Shown: positions 22,584-30,209, counted from the stretch's first letter. The stretch is DNA of 30,209 nt from JASHVB01 sp035486135 (GCA_035486135.1 DATHNI010000155.1:1-30209); one strand, 5' to 3'. Numbers and translations: made by a program. Notes: generated by a model not told the origin, from the sequence alone.

Positions 22584-24083
22584 TCACCCCTTCCGCCCGT
22601 ACACGCGCTGGCGGAACGCCAGAGCCTCGGCGACGTGCACCCGGCCCACCACCGCCGCACCGGCCAGATCGGCGATCGAACGGGCGACACGCAGCACCCT
22701 TGTGTAGCCGCGCGGCGACAGGCGCAGTTTGTCCATCGCCTGGCTGGCCAGCGCCTGCGCGTCCGGCACCAGCCGGATCGCCGCCATGTCCACCTCGGCG
22801 TTGCACAGCGGGCCGTCCTCGCCGTAGCGCGCGGCCTGTGCCGCCCGAGCCCGCGCGACCCGAGCCGCAACAGCTTCGCTCGCCTCGCCGGGCGGCGCGC
22901 GGGCAAGCTCGGCCGCGGTCGCCGGCTGAACTTCCACCGTCAGGTCCACGCGGTCCGTCACCGGGCCGCTGATGCGAAGCTGGTAGTCCTCGCCACAGCG
23001 GGGCGCCCGGCCGCACTCCCGCGACGCGTCGCCGAGATAGCCACAGCGGCACGGGTTCATCGCCGCCACGAGCTGGAACCGCGCCGGATAGGTGATGTGC
23101 GCGGTGGCGCGCGACACCGTCGTGCGGCCCGTCTCCATCGGCTGGCGCAGCGAATCCAGCGCCGGGCGGGGGAACTCGGGCAGTTCGTCAAGGAACAGTA
23201 CGCCGCGATGCGCCAGGCTGACCTCGCCGGGGCGCGCCCGCTGGCCGCCGCCGGTCAGCGCGGCCTGCGAGGCGGAGTGATGGGGCTCGCGGAACGGCGG
23301 GCGCATGACCAGGCGGCCGCCCGCCAGCAGGCCGGCGACGCTGTGGATCATGCTGACCTCCAGCGCCTCGCGCGGCGCCAGGTCGGGCAGCAACCCGGGC
23401 AGCCGCGCCGCCAGCATCGACTTGCCGGAACCCGGAGAGCCGATGAACAACAGGTTATGGCCACCGGCGGCGGCGATCTCCACGGCGCGGCGGGCGGTTT
23501 CCATGCCTTTCACGTCGGCCAGGTCAGGGCCGCGGCCCGCCTCCGCCACGCCGGCCGGGTCAGGGGGGGTCAGCACCTGGGTGCCGCGGAAATGGTTGAT
23601 CAGCGACAGCAGGTCGGCCGGCGCCAGCACCTCGATGCGCCCGGCCCAGGCGGCCTCGCCGCCCTGGCCGGCGGGGCAGATCAGCCCAAGGTCGCGCCGG
23701 GACGCGCCGATTGCCGCGGGCAGCACGCCGGCGACCGGGTTCAGCGAACCGTCCAGGGACAGCTCGCCCAGGGCGGCGTAGCCGGCGATCTCGTCGCGCG
23801 GCAGGACGTCCATCGCCGCCAGCACGCCGAGCGCCAGCGGCAGGTCGAAATGGCTGCCTTCCTTCAGCAGGTCGGCGGGCTTCAGGTTGATCAGGATGCG
23901 GCGTGGCGGCAGCGACAGGCCCATCGCGCTGAACGCGGCCCGCACCCGTTCGCGCGCCTCACCCACCGCCTTGTCGGGCAGGCCGACCACCAGGAAGGCC
24001 GGCGTGCCGCCGGAGATCTGCACCTGCACCTCGACCGGAACCGCGTCGATGCCGGAGAAGGCGAAGGTGTTGACGCGGGCCAT
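22584..24083 (-). CDS. comM: ComM / YifB-family Mg-chelatase-like AAA+ ATPase
   Basis: A 499-aa ATPase, usual length. ComM proteins are AAA+ helicases that promote branch migration during natural transformation. The N-terminal LonC-like domain begins MARVNTFAFSGIDAVPVEVQ. The Walker A motif is GSPGSGKSM and the Walker B is VLFLDELPEF. The zinc-like CRCGYLGDASREC...RC segment and the C-terminal helicase/chelatase domain (SIADLAGAAVVGRVHVAEAL) are present. Start ATG 24083 (MARVNTF) fits the family, although the Shine-Dalgarno is weak; an ATG at 24119 would add 12 residues. It is a single gene here. Confidence 0.95.
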   Translation of the reverse strand: MARVNTFAFSGIDAVPVEVQVQISGGTPAFLVVGLPDKAVGEARERVRAAFSAMGLSLPPRRILINLKPADLLKEGSHFDLPLALGVLAAMDVLPRDEIAGYAALGELSLDGSLNPVAGVLPAAIGASRRDLGLICPAGQGGEAAWAGRIEVLAPADLLSLINHFRGTQVLTPPDPAGVAEAGRGPDLADVKGMETARRAVEIAAAGGHNLLFIGSPGSGKSMLAARLPGLLPDLAPREALEVSMIHSVAGLLAGGRLVMRPPFREPHHSASQAALTGGGQRARPGEVSLAHRGVLFLDELPEFPRPALDSLRQPMETGRTTVSRATAHITYPARFQLVAAMNPCRCGYLGDASRECGRAPRCGEDYQLRISGPVTDRVDLTVEVQPATAAELARAPPGEASEAVAARVARARAAQAARYGEDGPLCNAEVDMAAIRLVPDAQALASQAMDKLRLSPRGYTRVLRVARSIADLAGAAVVGRVHVAEALAFRQRVYGRKG

Positions 24084-24210
24084 GGAGTGGCTCGGGGCGG
24101 GTGTGCCGAAGGCGCGCATTGGGGGACCGGGGCGGCTGTGGTCAGGGCCAGTGTGCGCGGGGATTGGTAAACGCGGAGGTAACGGCGGCGGAGATTGACG
24201 CAGGGGGAAT

Positions 24211-24394
24211 TAGAGCATCTTCGGTGTGACTGGAATTGCCGGGAGCCTCTGTCATTGCGAGGCGCCGGAGCGCCGAAGCAATCCCCGCCTGACGAGCGGC
24301 CCTCGGCTCGTCAGGCGCGAGATTGCGTCGGCGCTCCGCGCCTCGCAGTGACAGGTGGGGCCGGTGTTTGTCCAGTCAGGATGGAAATGCTCTA
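24211..24394. repeat. 184-bp palindromic intergenic element
   Basis: Terminal inverted repeats TAGAGCATCTTC...TGACTGG and their near-complement CCAGTCAGGATGG...ATGCTCTA bound a nested palindrome. The inner arms are TGTCATTGCGAGGCGC and GCGCCTCGCAGTGACA and contain a CGAAGCAATC box. It lies in the 358-bp gap between comM and the deacetylase-like gene. The layout is that of a non-autonomous (MITE-like) or REP-type dispersed element. No gene is contained. Confidence 0.75.
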
Positions 24395-24441
24395 GCCGTT
24401 GTTCGGCTGCGCCCAACGGTCTCGCTCGATGCACCCGCTGC

Positions 24442-25476
24442 TCACCCCCCGCCGAACCCGCCCAGGAAGCGCGCCAGCAGCGTGCCGATCACCGCCAGGT
24501 TATAGCCGCCTTCCTGCACGATCGCCGCCGGCAGGCGCAGCGCGCCGATCGCCGCGCCGGCACGCGCGAAACCATCCTCGGTGACCGCCAGCGCATTCAG
24601 CGGCTCATCGCGCGACGCGTCGAAGCCCAGCGAGACGACCAGCGCCTCGGCGCCGAACCGGCGGATCGCGGCGATGCCGGTGCCGATCGCCTCCAGCCAG
24701 CCATCGTCGCCGGTGCCGAACGGCACGGGCAGGTTCAGATTGGCGCCCTCCCCGTCCCCGCCGCCACGCTCGCCGGCGTGGCCGGTGTACCACGGGTAAT
24801 AGCGGTTCGGATCGCCATGCACCGAAACGAACAGTACGTCGGGCCGCTGCCAGAACACGCCCTGCGTGCCGTTGCCGTGGTGGCTGTCGACATCCAGGAT
24901 CGCGACCCGGGCAGCACCCTTTCCGCGCAGCCGTTCTGCCGCGATCGCCGCGTTGTTCAGGTAGCAATGACCGCCCGACCGCGCGGGATAGGCATGATGG
25001 CCGGGCGGCCGGGCCAGCGCATAGGCGTTGTCACCGGCCGCGACCGCGTCGGCTGCGGCGATCGCCCCGGCTGCTGCCGCCTCGGCTGCCTCCCAGGTGT
25101 GCGGGCCGATGGGGCAGGCGAGGTCGGTGCCATACCAGCCGATCTGCCCGACCAGGCCCGACGGCCGCCTGCCGCCGCTCGCCAGCGCCTCGGGCGAGGG
25201 GAACGCGTTCGGCAGCACTTCCGCCCCGGCATCGGGCAACGCCGCCCATTCCGCCGCTGCGCGCCGCAGGAAATCGAGGTAACCGGCATCGTGCACCTTG
25301 CGCAGTGCCGCCGGGTCCGCATCGGGCGGGGTTACCGCCGACAGCCCCAGGTCGCGGCAAGCGGCCAGCAGGACCTCGGCCCGCGCGGGCACCTCGAAGT
25401 GCGGCCGCACCTGGCCACGCAGCAGAAAAAAGCGGGGTGCGTGCCGAAGCTGCACCGGGTTCCAAAATACCAACAT
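24442..25476 (-). CDS. Histone deacetylase-family amidohydrolase (acetylpolyamine amidohydrolase-like)
   Basis: A 344-aa zinc amidohydrolase of the arginase/deacetylase fold. Active-site segments are ALARPPGHHAYPARSGGHCY (charge-relay histidine pair), ILDVDSHHGNGTQ (zinc-binding Asp and His) and SLGFDASRDEPLN (zinc-binding Asp). It resembles bacterial acetylpolyamine amidohydrolase and AcuC-like proteins, which remove acetyl groups from small amines or lysines. Start ATG 25476 (MLVFWNPVQLRHAPRFFL) fits the family; the longer frame is upstream noise. The substrate is undetermined. Confidence 0.93.
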   Translation of the reverse strand: MLVFWNPVQLRHAPRFFLLRGQVRPHFEVPARAEVLLAACRDLGLSAVTPPDADPAALRKVHDAGYLDFLRRAAAEWAALPDAGAEVLPNAFPSPEALASGGRRPSGLVGQIGWYGTDLACPIGPHTWEAAEAAAAGAIAAADAVAAGDNAYALARPPGHHAYPARSGGHCYLNNAAIAAERLRGKGAARVAILDVDSHHGNGTQGVFWQRPDVLFVSVHGDPNRYYPWYTGHAGERGGGDGEGANLNLPVPFGTGDDGWLEAIGTGIAAIRRFGAEALVVSLGFDASRDEPLNALAVTEDGFARAGAAIGALRLPAAIVQEGGYNLAVIGTLLARFLGGFGGG

Positions 25477-25608
25477 ACACGGCCTCGCTGTCGATCGGAC
25501 TCCGGTGGAGACGTCGCGGTGCGGGGCCGGCCGGGTGCCCGTGCCATACTTGGCAGAACCCGGCGGCGTACCAGTTCCACCGGGCAGCATGCTACAGGAG
25601 CAACTGAC

Positions 25609-26160
25609 CTGACGCGATATGCGAGCTTGTTCGGCATCCTGCTGCTGGTGCTGTCACGGCACGATGTTGCCGCGCAGACGCCGCCGGAAGCCACCATCGA
25701 TTTGCTGCCCAACAGCAGCAAGGTCGCGTTCCGCGCGTACGGCTTCGGACTGTTCCCGCTCGACGGGAACTTCACCCGGTTCCAGGGCCGGTTCACCTAC
25801 GATCCCGCCGCCGCCAGCCATTGCTCCGTCACGTTGCAGGCCGACGTGGCCAGCCTGGACATGACGCCGTCAACGGCCGGCGAGACCGTGCGGGGCCCCG
25901 ATTTCCTCGATGCGGCGCGGTTTCCGATGCTCGCCTACCAGGGTGCATGCGGCCCGGACGGGCTGACCGGGCAACTCACCATGCATGGCGTGACGCGGCC
26001 GTTCAAGTTGAGGCTGGACCGGCGGGCGGACGCCATCACCGCCGTCGGGCGGCTGCTGCGCGCCGACTGGGGCATGACGGCGCGACCTCTGCTGGGGGGC
26101 TCGACGGTGCGGATCACCGTGACCGTCCCGCTTCCCGCGCCGCGCCGGCCGGGCGGATGA
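25609..26160 (+). CDS. YceI-family periplasmic protein, apparent CTG start
   Basis: A 183-aa exported lipocalin-like protein, predicted to bind a polyisoprenoid-type lipid. The mature part has SKVAFRAYGFGLFPLDGNFT, RFQGRFTYDPAAASHCSVTL, DFLDAARFPMLAYQG and LTMHGVTRPFKLRL, typical of YceI. It is preceded by a good signal peptide (TRYASLFGILLLVLSRHDVA then AQ). No ATG, GTG or TTG in frame lies before the signal peptide within reach of a Shine-Dalgarno. AGGAG at 25596-25600 is 8 nt before CTG at 25609, which opens exactly at the signal peptide. So CTG is the best start, unless an undetected base change is involved. Confidence 0.85.
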   Translation: MTRYASLFGILLLVLSRHDVAAQTPPEATIDLLPNSSKVAFRAYGFGLFPLDGNFTRFQGRFTYDPAAASHCSVTLQADVASLDMTPSTAGETVRGPDFLDAARFPMLAYQGACGPDGLTGQLTMHGVTRPFKLRLDRRADAITAVGRLLRADWGMTARPLLGGSTVRITVTVPLPAPRRPGG

Positions 26161-26327
26161 AGCGGCTCGCGCGGCCGCAACCGGCCGCCGGGACCGCGAA
26201 CGCGCGCCGACGGCCGACGCATCGGGACGCCGCCGAATTCTCATCCCCAACACCGTGAACCCGGCGCCGGGCGCGTCGTTACCTCCCGGTGGGCCTCAGG
26301 GCCGCACGGCAAAACGGGGAGAAATCC

Positions 26328-26633
26328 ATGGCAGAGTTCCGCAACACCGGTGACGATGGCACCAATCCCGCGATCACCGATGAGACGGTCGCCAAGGTCG
26401 GTCGCGCCGTCGGCCAGATCGCGCTGATCCGCGAGGCCTACCGCGAAGGCCTGAGCGAACTGGACAGCGAGGACGACAAGCAGGAACTGGCGGAGCGCGC
26501 CGAGGCAGCCGCCGTCCATGCGATCAGCGAGCAGGGGCTGACGGTCACGGAGTACAATCGGGTGGTCGCCTCGGCGGACGACGATCCGGCCCTGGAGGAG
26601 CGCCTGGTGGCGGCCGCCGCACAGGCCAACTGA
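26328..26633 (+). CDS. DUF4168-like protein
   Basis: A 101-aa helical protein: AKVGRAVGQIALIREAYREG then LSEL, followed by AEAAAVHAISEQGLTVTEYN and RVVASADDDPALEERLVAAA. The spacing and order match the DUF4168 domain, here without a signal peptide. GGGGAGA precedes ATG 26328. Function unknown; members are usually small and exported or cytoplasmic. It follows the YceI gene by 167 nt and may be independent. Confidence 0.85.
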   Translation: MAEFRNTGDDGTNPAITDETVAKVGRAVGQIALIREAYREGLSELDSEDDKQELAERAEAAAVHAISEQGLTVTEYNRVVASADDDPALEERLVAAAAQAN

Positions 26634-26697
26634 CCGCCAGGCGGCGTAACGGGGCGGCAAAGGGAGGCACCGTCAGCGGCTGCCGCCACGGCGTGGA

Positions 26698-27199
26698 GGA
26701 CGGGACGGCGCCGAAACTATTTTCGTAAAACGCTTCGATCTCGCCCGACATCTCGCCGCTGGCGGACAGGCGGTACGGGCTGACGGCGCGGTGCTCCACA
26801 TTGCGGATGACGAAGCTGGTGTCGTGCTGTCCGGTCAGCGGATCCTCGGTCAGCGTGAACGTGCCGCCGGGGACGAAGCCCTCGTTCCAGGGCTGGCCTT
26901 CGGACGGTGCGGCGAAGGCTTCCGCCGCCTCGATGCGCCGCCGCGCCCACGCCGCGACATCGTCGGTGTCGAGTGCCAGCGCAGGCCGGTTTGCGCTGGA
27001 GCGTGACCAGGGCGGCCCGGCAGAGGAATGCATCGGCCGCGAGCCGCGGCACTTCGGAGACGAATTCCAGCTTGATCTCGAACGGCGTGCTGATCGCTTC
27101 GCGCACTTCCAGCAAGACCGGGACCAGGGAGGCATCCGAAAGCCCACCCACCACCATTTGTATGATGGCCCTGTCGCTCAACACAGCGGCTTCCGACAT
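26698..27199 (-). pseudogene. vgrG-like (T6SS spike) remnant
   Basis: Frame A from ATG 27199 reads the VgrG/gpD N-terminal pattern: LVPVLLEVREAISTPFEIKL, EFVSEVPRLAADAFLCRAAL, VTLQRKP. After about 27000 the similarity switches to frame B, with DDVAAWARRRIEAAEAF, EGFVPGGTFTLTEDPLTG, FVIRNVEHRAVSPYRLS and AFYENSFGAVP, which in complete VgrG proteins lies some 200 residues further on. So an internal segment is deleted, with a frame change at the join, and the C-terminal blade is missing. GGGAAG precedes the original ATG. No other type VI genes are in the window. Confidence 0.75.
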
Positions 27200-27800
27200 G
27201 GACGACTTCCCTCGGGCCCTCGCGCCGCGGCGGCCAGGCACGGCAGCATCCAACTGTAGCGAGGCGGCGACAGAGAACCTTGTTTCGGGTCGGGTGTTAG
27301 TCCGCATGTGCCAACCTCTGGGTCACGCGTCCCAGAACAGAGAATTGGCAACCTCGGTGCGCAGGAAGGGATCGGACGCGCAAGAACGCGCCCCGTCTTG
27401 GCCGGCCCATGGATTAAGCGCCCGAGGGCCCGCCATGCCGGGAAGCCGTTGGGCCCAATATGACGGGGAGGACGTGGGCCGGTTGCCAGGTAACGGCGCT
27501 CGAACCGGTCGGTCTGCCCGCGAACGCACGTCCGAAACACCGCGAAGGCCGTTCTCCACGGGTCGAAATGACGGCAAAGCTGCCAAAAAAGCGGTCGTAG
27601 TCCGATTACTTACCAACGAGACGCATGAGATTTAGGCCTCTCATATCTATTCCGAAACATTATAAGTCTGACTCTGCGATGTTTAACGGTCTAGTGACGG
27701 GCTATTCGCGAATGGAATAGTCGGTTGTCGGAGATTCTTACAACCTAGCGGGCGGCGGCGTTTGGCTGCCCATAACAACCAGAAATTGCAGAAAAGTTTC
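27200..27800. other. Intergenic region, promoter side of the PEP-CTERM gene pair
   Basis: There is no supported gene. AT content rises from about 27600. A palindrome, CTATTC-N7-GAATAG with an inner ATTCGCGAAT (27702-27720), lies about 100 bp upstream of the sigma-54-like promoter, in the place of an enhancer (UAS) for a bacterial enhancer-binding protein. Frames on either strand show no known motif. Confidence 0.45.
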
Positions 27801-27803
27801 AGT

Positions 27804-27819
27804 TGGCACAGAACGTGCT
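27804..27819 (+). promoter_or_regulatory. Sigma-54 (-24/-12) promoter
   Basis: TGGCACAGAACGTGCT matches TGGCACG-N4-TTGCW with GG and GC in exact register (10 nt between). It points toward two exported-protein genes beginning at 27934. Transcription would start near 27830, leaving a leader of about 100 nt. In PEP-CTERM organisms a sigma-54/PrsR-PrsK circuit is known to control such genes, so the fit to context is good; the regulator itself is not in this window. Confidence 0.7.
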
Positions 27820-27933
27820 ACGTATATGCCGGGTTGGCCGCAACTGAAAATAGCATTCTGTATAATAAATAAACCGATGAGATTCGACAGCCTGAACTGA
27901 GCAACCGATTTCTGCAGCCGATGAGCGTAATGA

Positions 27934-28314
27934 ATGAACCAGTCGTTAATTACTCGTATCATCGCCTTGATGCTCGCGCTCTCGGGTGTCACGGCCGCGA
28001 CCGCGTATGCAACGCCAAGGTCCCTGACGCTCACCGCCGCCAACGAAGTCACCGGCGCTGCTGCCGGCTCAGCGCTCGCCGCCGCCGGCAGTTCGAACGA
28101 AATCCTCATCGGCTCGGGAACCCGGTTCGGGCCCACAAACGTCTGCTTGTCCGACAAGGGGGCGATTTCGACCGCCGGGCCGCCGACAAAAATCCTGGTT
28201 ACCACCGTGCTCAAGGCAACGAACACCAACCTCACCGGCGCGCTGATGCCTTGCCGTTGGGATTGTGTGTTCACGATCAATGCAAACGACTTGCCACCTC
28301 GTATCGAATTCTAA
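27934..28314 (+). CDS. Exported 126-aa protein, companion of the PEP-CTERM gene
   Basis: A signal peptide (MNQSLITRIIALMLALSGVT then AATAYA) is followed by TPRSLTLTAANEVTGAAAGS, resembling the mature start of the next protein (ATPMVLTLSVTDLN). The rest is small, Ala/Ser/Thr-rich and has cysteines in VCLSDK and PCRWDC, possibly disulphide-forming. It has no C-terminal anchor. It is the first gene behind the sigma-54-like promoter, and the next ATG is 12 nt after its stop. I do not recognise the family; it could be a shortened relative of the following protein. An antisense frame here is rejected. Confidence 0.65.
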   Translation: MNQSLITRIIALMLALSGVTAATAYATPRSLTLTAANEVTGAAAGSALAAAGSSNEILIGSGTRFGPTNVCLSDKGAISTAGPPTKILVTTVLKATNTNLTGALMPCRWDCVFTINANDLPPRIEF

Positions 28315-28326
28315 AAGGAACTCAAG

Positions 28327-29106
28327 ATGAAGCCTTTCTATCGATCCATACTCTATGCCGCCATTGCCGGGGTTCCCCTCTGGGTGGCGACCCAGGCGAA
28401 TGCGACCCCGATGGTGCTGACGCTTTCCGTTACGGACCTGAACAACGCGACGAATGACAGCACTTCCGTGTTTTGCGACACGACCAGCGCCGCCTGTACC
28501 GCGGCGGGCGGTACAGTGTCCAATGGGGGTCTTGGACCAAACAACATCGTCGTGCTTTCCGGCATCCAAGCCGGTATTTCGTTCACTGGGGAAATCTCAT
28601 CATCGTCGGTCGGGTTGCTCACCGGCCAGCTCGACACCACCGCGACGACCGTCAAGAACACCAGCGGTGACACTTATGTGCTGACGGCCTCGCTGGTTGG
28701 CATGAATTTCAATGGGCCAGCCAGTCAGGTATCCCTCTCAGGGAGTGGGACTTTGAGCACCACCAGCGGGACCGGTGGATCGTTCGCGGCGTTGACCTAT
28801 AATTACTTCGACGACCCAACGAACAGCTCCACGCCCGGCGCCGGGCAAGAGGTTGGAACCTATACAAACCCAGCCTTTACCAACAGCTCGGACTCGTTCT
28901 CGTACAATTTTGCGGGGGCGCTCGTGACGCCGGACACCGGACTTTACGCGATGAGCGAGACCTGGTCGTACACCCTTGGTCCCAACGAGGAACTGCTCAG
29001 TCGCGGTCTGACTGAGACCAAGACAGCCCCGGAACCCGCATCGCTGTTCATTCTGGGAGCTGGCCTGGCGGGCCTTGGCATGATTCGCCGTCGCCGTTGC
29101 AGCTGA
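28327..29106 (+). CDS. PEP-CTERM sorting domain-containing protein
   Basis: A 259-aa secreted protein. Signal peptide at 1-26 (MKPFYRSILYAAIAGVPLWV, ending TQANA). The mature part is rich in Ser, Thr, Gly and Asn, as is usual. The C-terminus is the PEP-CTERM anchor: PEPASLFILGAGLAGLG near 235-251, then MIRRRRCS. Exosortase cleaves after this motif and attaches or releases the protein at the cell surface, usually in organisms making exopolysaccharide. AAGGAA precedes the ATG at 28327. It is the second gene of the sigma-54-like unit, and a strong terminator follows. No exosortase gene is in the window. Confidence 0.95.
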   Translation: MKPFYRSILYAAIAGVPLWVATQANATPMVLTLSVTDLNNATNDSTSVFCDTTSAACTAAGGTVSNGGLGPNNIVVLSGIQAGISFTGEISSSSVGLLTGQLDTTATTVKNTSGDTYVLTASLVGMNFNGPASQVSLSGSGTLSTTSGTGGSFAALTYNYFDDPTNSSTPGAGQEVGTYTNPAFTNSSDSFSYNFAGALVTPDTGLYAMSETWSYTLGPNEELLSRGLTETKTAPEPASLFILGAGLAGLGMIRRRRCS

Positions 29107-29134
29107 TACGGACTTTCGGCACGACATTCGACTC

Positions 29135-29171
29135 GCACGGCACCTCGTTCAGGGGTGCCGTGCTTTTTTTT
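29135..29171 (+). terminator. Rho-independent terminator after the PEP-CTERM gene
   Basis: GCACGGCACC pairs with GGTGCCGTGC around a 9-nt loop, followed by eight T. A textbook structure. Confidence 0.95.
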
Positions 29172-29314
29172 GATCTTTCCGTTCGCCCGACCGGTCGGGC
29201 GCCGCCCGCAGCACACGTTGCCGCAAGTGCCAGGTCCAACATGGCGTGGCGATGCCATGATACAACCGCGTGGCATCGGACCGTGTAGGTTGCCGGAAAG
29301 CTCAGTCTTCCGAA

Positions 29315-29518
29315 TCAAACCGACCCGGGTTTGAAGCTTGAGGGAGTGTCCAGCAACTGGTGGGATGTGGCGGGCACCGATATGACCGGCCGGGAGATGG
29401 TGACCTGGGGATCGTCAACCCGTTGGGTGTTGCAATCGATCGAGACGGGCATGCCCTGCGGGGTGGCTGGCGCAGCCATAATAGAGGTCAGCCGGATATC
29501 GTCGTCAGTGGCAGGCAT
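29315..29518 (-). CDS. Possible small hypothetical protein
   Basis: A 67-aa frame beginning MPATDDDIRLTSIMAAPATP and ending TPSSFKPGSV, with G/C-biased third positions weaker than in the certain genes. There is no good Shine-Dalgarno and no known motif. Listed only because it is the most gene-like frame in this stretch. Confidence 0.25.
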   Translation of the reverse strand: MPATDDDIRLTSIMAAPATPQGMPVSIDCNTQRVDDPQVTISRPVISVPATSHQLLDTPSSFKPGSV

Positions 29519-29670
29519 GGCAGATTCCGTGCCGGCGCCTGGATTGGCGTCAGCATCCACACTCTTAGCGATTCCGGGGTGACATCCCGATCCTGCGCGA
29601 TGCGGAGTTGGCCGCGGCGCAGGCCACCGGCGACAACAGCGTCGGTTTGCGTGTCTGCCGTCGCGCGTTG

Positions 29671-29895
29671 CTACACCGGACGGTTGGTCTCGCCGTCGAG
29701 GAAGTGGATGCCCGCACCGGCGCCCCAGCGCAGCCGGCTATGAAAGTCCGGGCCATGGGCGGCGATGTCGAACCGGAACGGCGCCATGCCGATTGCCGTG
29801 CCGCAGCGCACGACCTCCCGCCAATTGGCGCGGTGGTCACGCTCCTTCCCGGCATGCAATGCAATCCCGCGCAGGCCGGCGCCGCACGCCGTCAC
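29671..29895 (-). pseudogene. Coding-like fragment, unidentified
   Basis: The frame from GTG 29895 to 29671 has high GC at the third codon position. It contains WREVVRCGTAIGMAPFRFDI and RLRWGAGAGIHFLDGETNRP, which reads like real protein. It has no plausible start signal and no partner domain, so it is probably a decayed or truncated gene. Family not recognised. Confidence 0.25.
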
Positions 29896-30080
29896 TGTAC
29901 CACGCGCGGCAGAAAGATTGCTGTTATATGCTGACCTATTCCGGTCGGACGCCCCCCGCACCGACAGCCGCCGCAGCAAACGGCATCGTCGTTGCCGGCG
30001 TGAACGCGCGTTCCCGTGAAGCCACCTCCCGGCGTCATGCCGACCACCAGACGCTCGCCGTTTGCACCAAATTTCCGAAC

Positions 30081-30209
30081 TTAGAAACTCACCCGGCCGA
30101 ATGCGGCGCGCAGCACGGCGTAGAGCAAACCGCCGACCAGGAACCCCACCAGGGTGCCGTTCACCCGCACGTATTGCAGGTCCTTGCCGACGCGCAGTTC
30201 CAGCCGCTC
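30081..30209 (-). CDS. DUF445 family protein, 3' end only
   Basis: The last 42 codons of a minus-strand gene that continues beyond the window edge. It reads ERLELRVGKDLQYVRVNGTL then VGFLVGGLLYAVLRAA, ending at TAA 30083-30081. VGKDLQYVRVNGTLVG followed by a terminal membrane helix is the conserved end of DUF445 membrane proteins (YheB/YjiN-like). Too short to say more; the assignment rests on this C-terminal motif. Confidence 0.8.
   Translation of the reverse strand, partial: ERLELRVGKDLQYVRVNGTLVGFLVGGLLYAVLRAAFGRVSF

Larger units (their letters stand above)
29172..30080. other. Long stretch without a well-supported gene
   Basis: Apart from the two doubtful minus-strand frames listed separately, I see nothing that can be defended. 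Repeats and hairpins of note are absent. It may be a region of gene decay. Confidence 0.4.

Noticed and set aside
22635..24170. 511-codon plus-strand frame opposite comM
   Set aside because: Antisense shadow of comM with no recognisable domain.
24355..25608. Upstream extension of the YceI frame to 24355
   Set aside because: It is antisense to the deacetylase-like gene and without protein-like character; the signal peptide at 25609 marks the real beginning.
27323..27616. 97-codon minus-strand frame ending in FLRTEVANSLFWDA
   Set aside because: No start signal or known motif; the end looks protein-like but cannot be supported.
27738..28280. 180-codon minus-strand frame
   Set aside because: It covers the sigma-54-like promoter and the signal-peptide gene on the other strand; no motif.

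Overview
The window is about 30.2 kb of GC-rich DNA with strongly G/C-biased third codon positions. Gene content (a MucR/Ros zinc-finger regulator, a DUF1127 protein, an NDUFAF6-like squalene/phytoene synthase homologue, ComM, a DUF4168 protein and a PEP-CTERM protein) suggests an alphaproteobacterium, probably of the Rhodospirillales/Acetobacteraceae group. The taxonomic call is an inference from gene families, not from a marker gene. No rRNA, tRNA, CRISPR array or complete insertion sequence was seen.

Layout. 0-1.5 kb: a long palindromic repeat (copy A), an SDR oxidoreductase lacking the usual catalytic tyrosine, and a small unknown protein. 1.5-8.8 kb: a fermentative or low-oxygen module. 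A minus-strand operon encodes an unknown 184-aa protein, a GltD-like FAD/NAD(P) oxidoreductase with two C-terminal [4Fe-4S] motifs, and pyruvate:ferredoxin oxidoreductase (NifJ). It faces a PfkB-type sugar-phosphate kinase across a short promoter region with a perfect FNR-type site, TTGATCCTGATCAA. 8.8-12.6 kb: housekeeping and accessory genes (squalene/phytoene synthase-like protein, Fe/Mn superoxide dismutase, MucR regulator, a small repeat protein, an aldo/keto reductase). 12.7-13.2 kb: repeat copy B and the remnant of a probable multicopy gene. 13.4-19.8 kb: a LysR regulator divergent from DUF1127, then a same-strand series that looks catabolic (CmcJ/NvfI-like oxygenase, amidohydrolase, polysaccharide-deacetylase-like protein, luciferase-like monooxygenase, D-2-hydroxyacid dehydrogenase). 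19.8-22.6 kb: a two-gene IsdG-like/SDR operon, a RelE/Phd-type toxin-antitoxin pair, and a second TA locus with an intact HTH antitoxin-like gene and a broken TumE-like toxin. 22.6-26.6 kb: ComM, a palindromic intergenic element, a histone-deacetylase-like amidohydrolase, a YceI protein apparently starting at CTG, and a DUF4168 protein. 26.7-27.2 kb: a deleted and frameshifted vgrG. 27.7-29.2 kb: two exported-protein genes, the second with a PEP-CTERM anchor, behind a good match to a sigma-54 promoter, followed by a strong terminator. The window ends in the 3' end of a DUF445 gene, seen only as a fragment.

Two regulatory findings stand out: the FNR box placed with class II geometry toward both the PFOR operon and pfkB, and the -24/-12 promoter of the PEP-CTERM gene pair. 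Both indicate control by a regulator encoded elsewhere. The window is also rich in perfect intergenic palindromes and gene remnants. I saw no clear candidate for an entirely new defence or mobile system; the least understood items are the 184-aa partner of the PFOR operon, the 126-aa companion of the PEP-CTERM protein, and the two-copy palindromic repeat.
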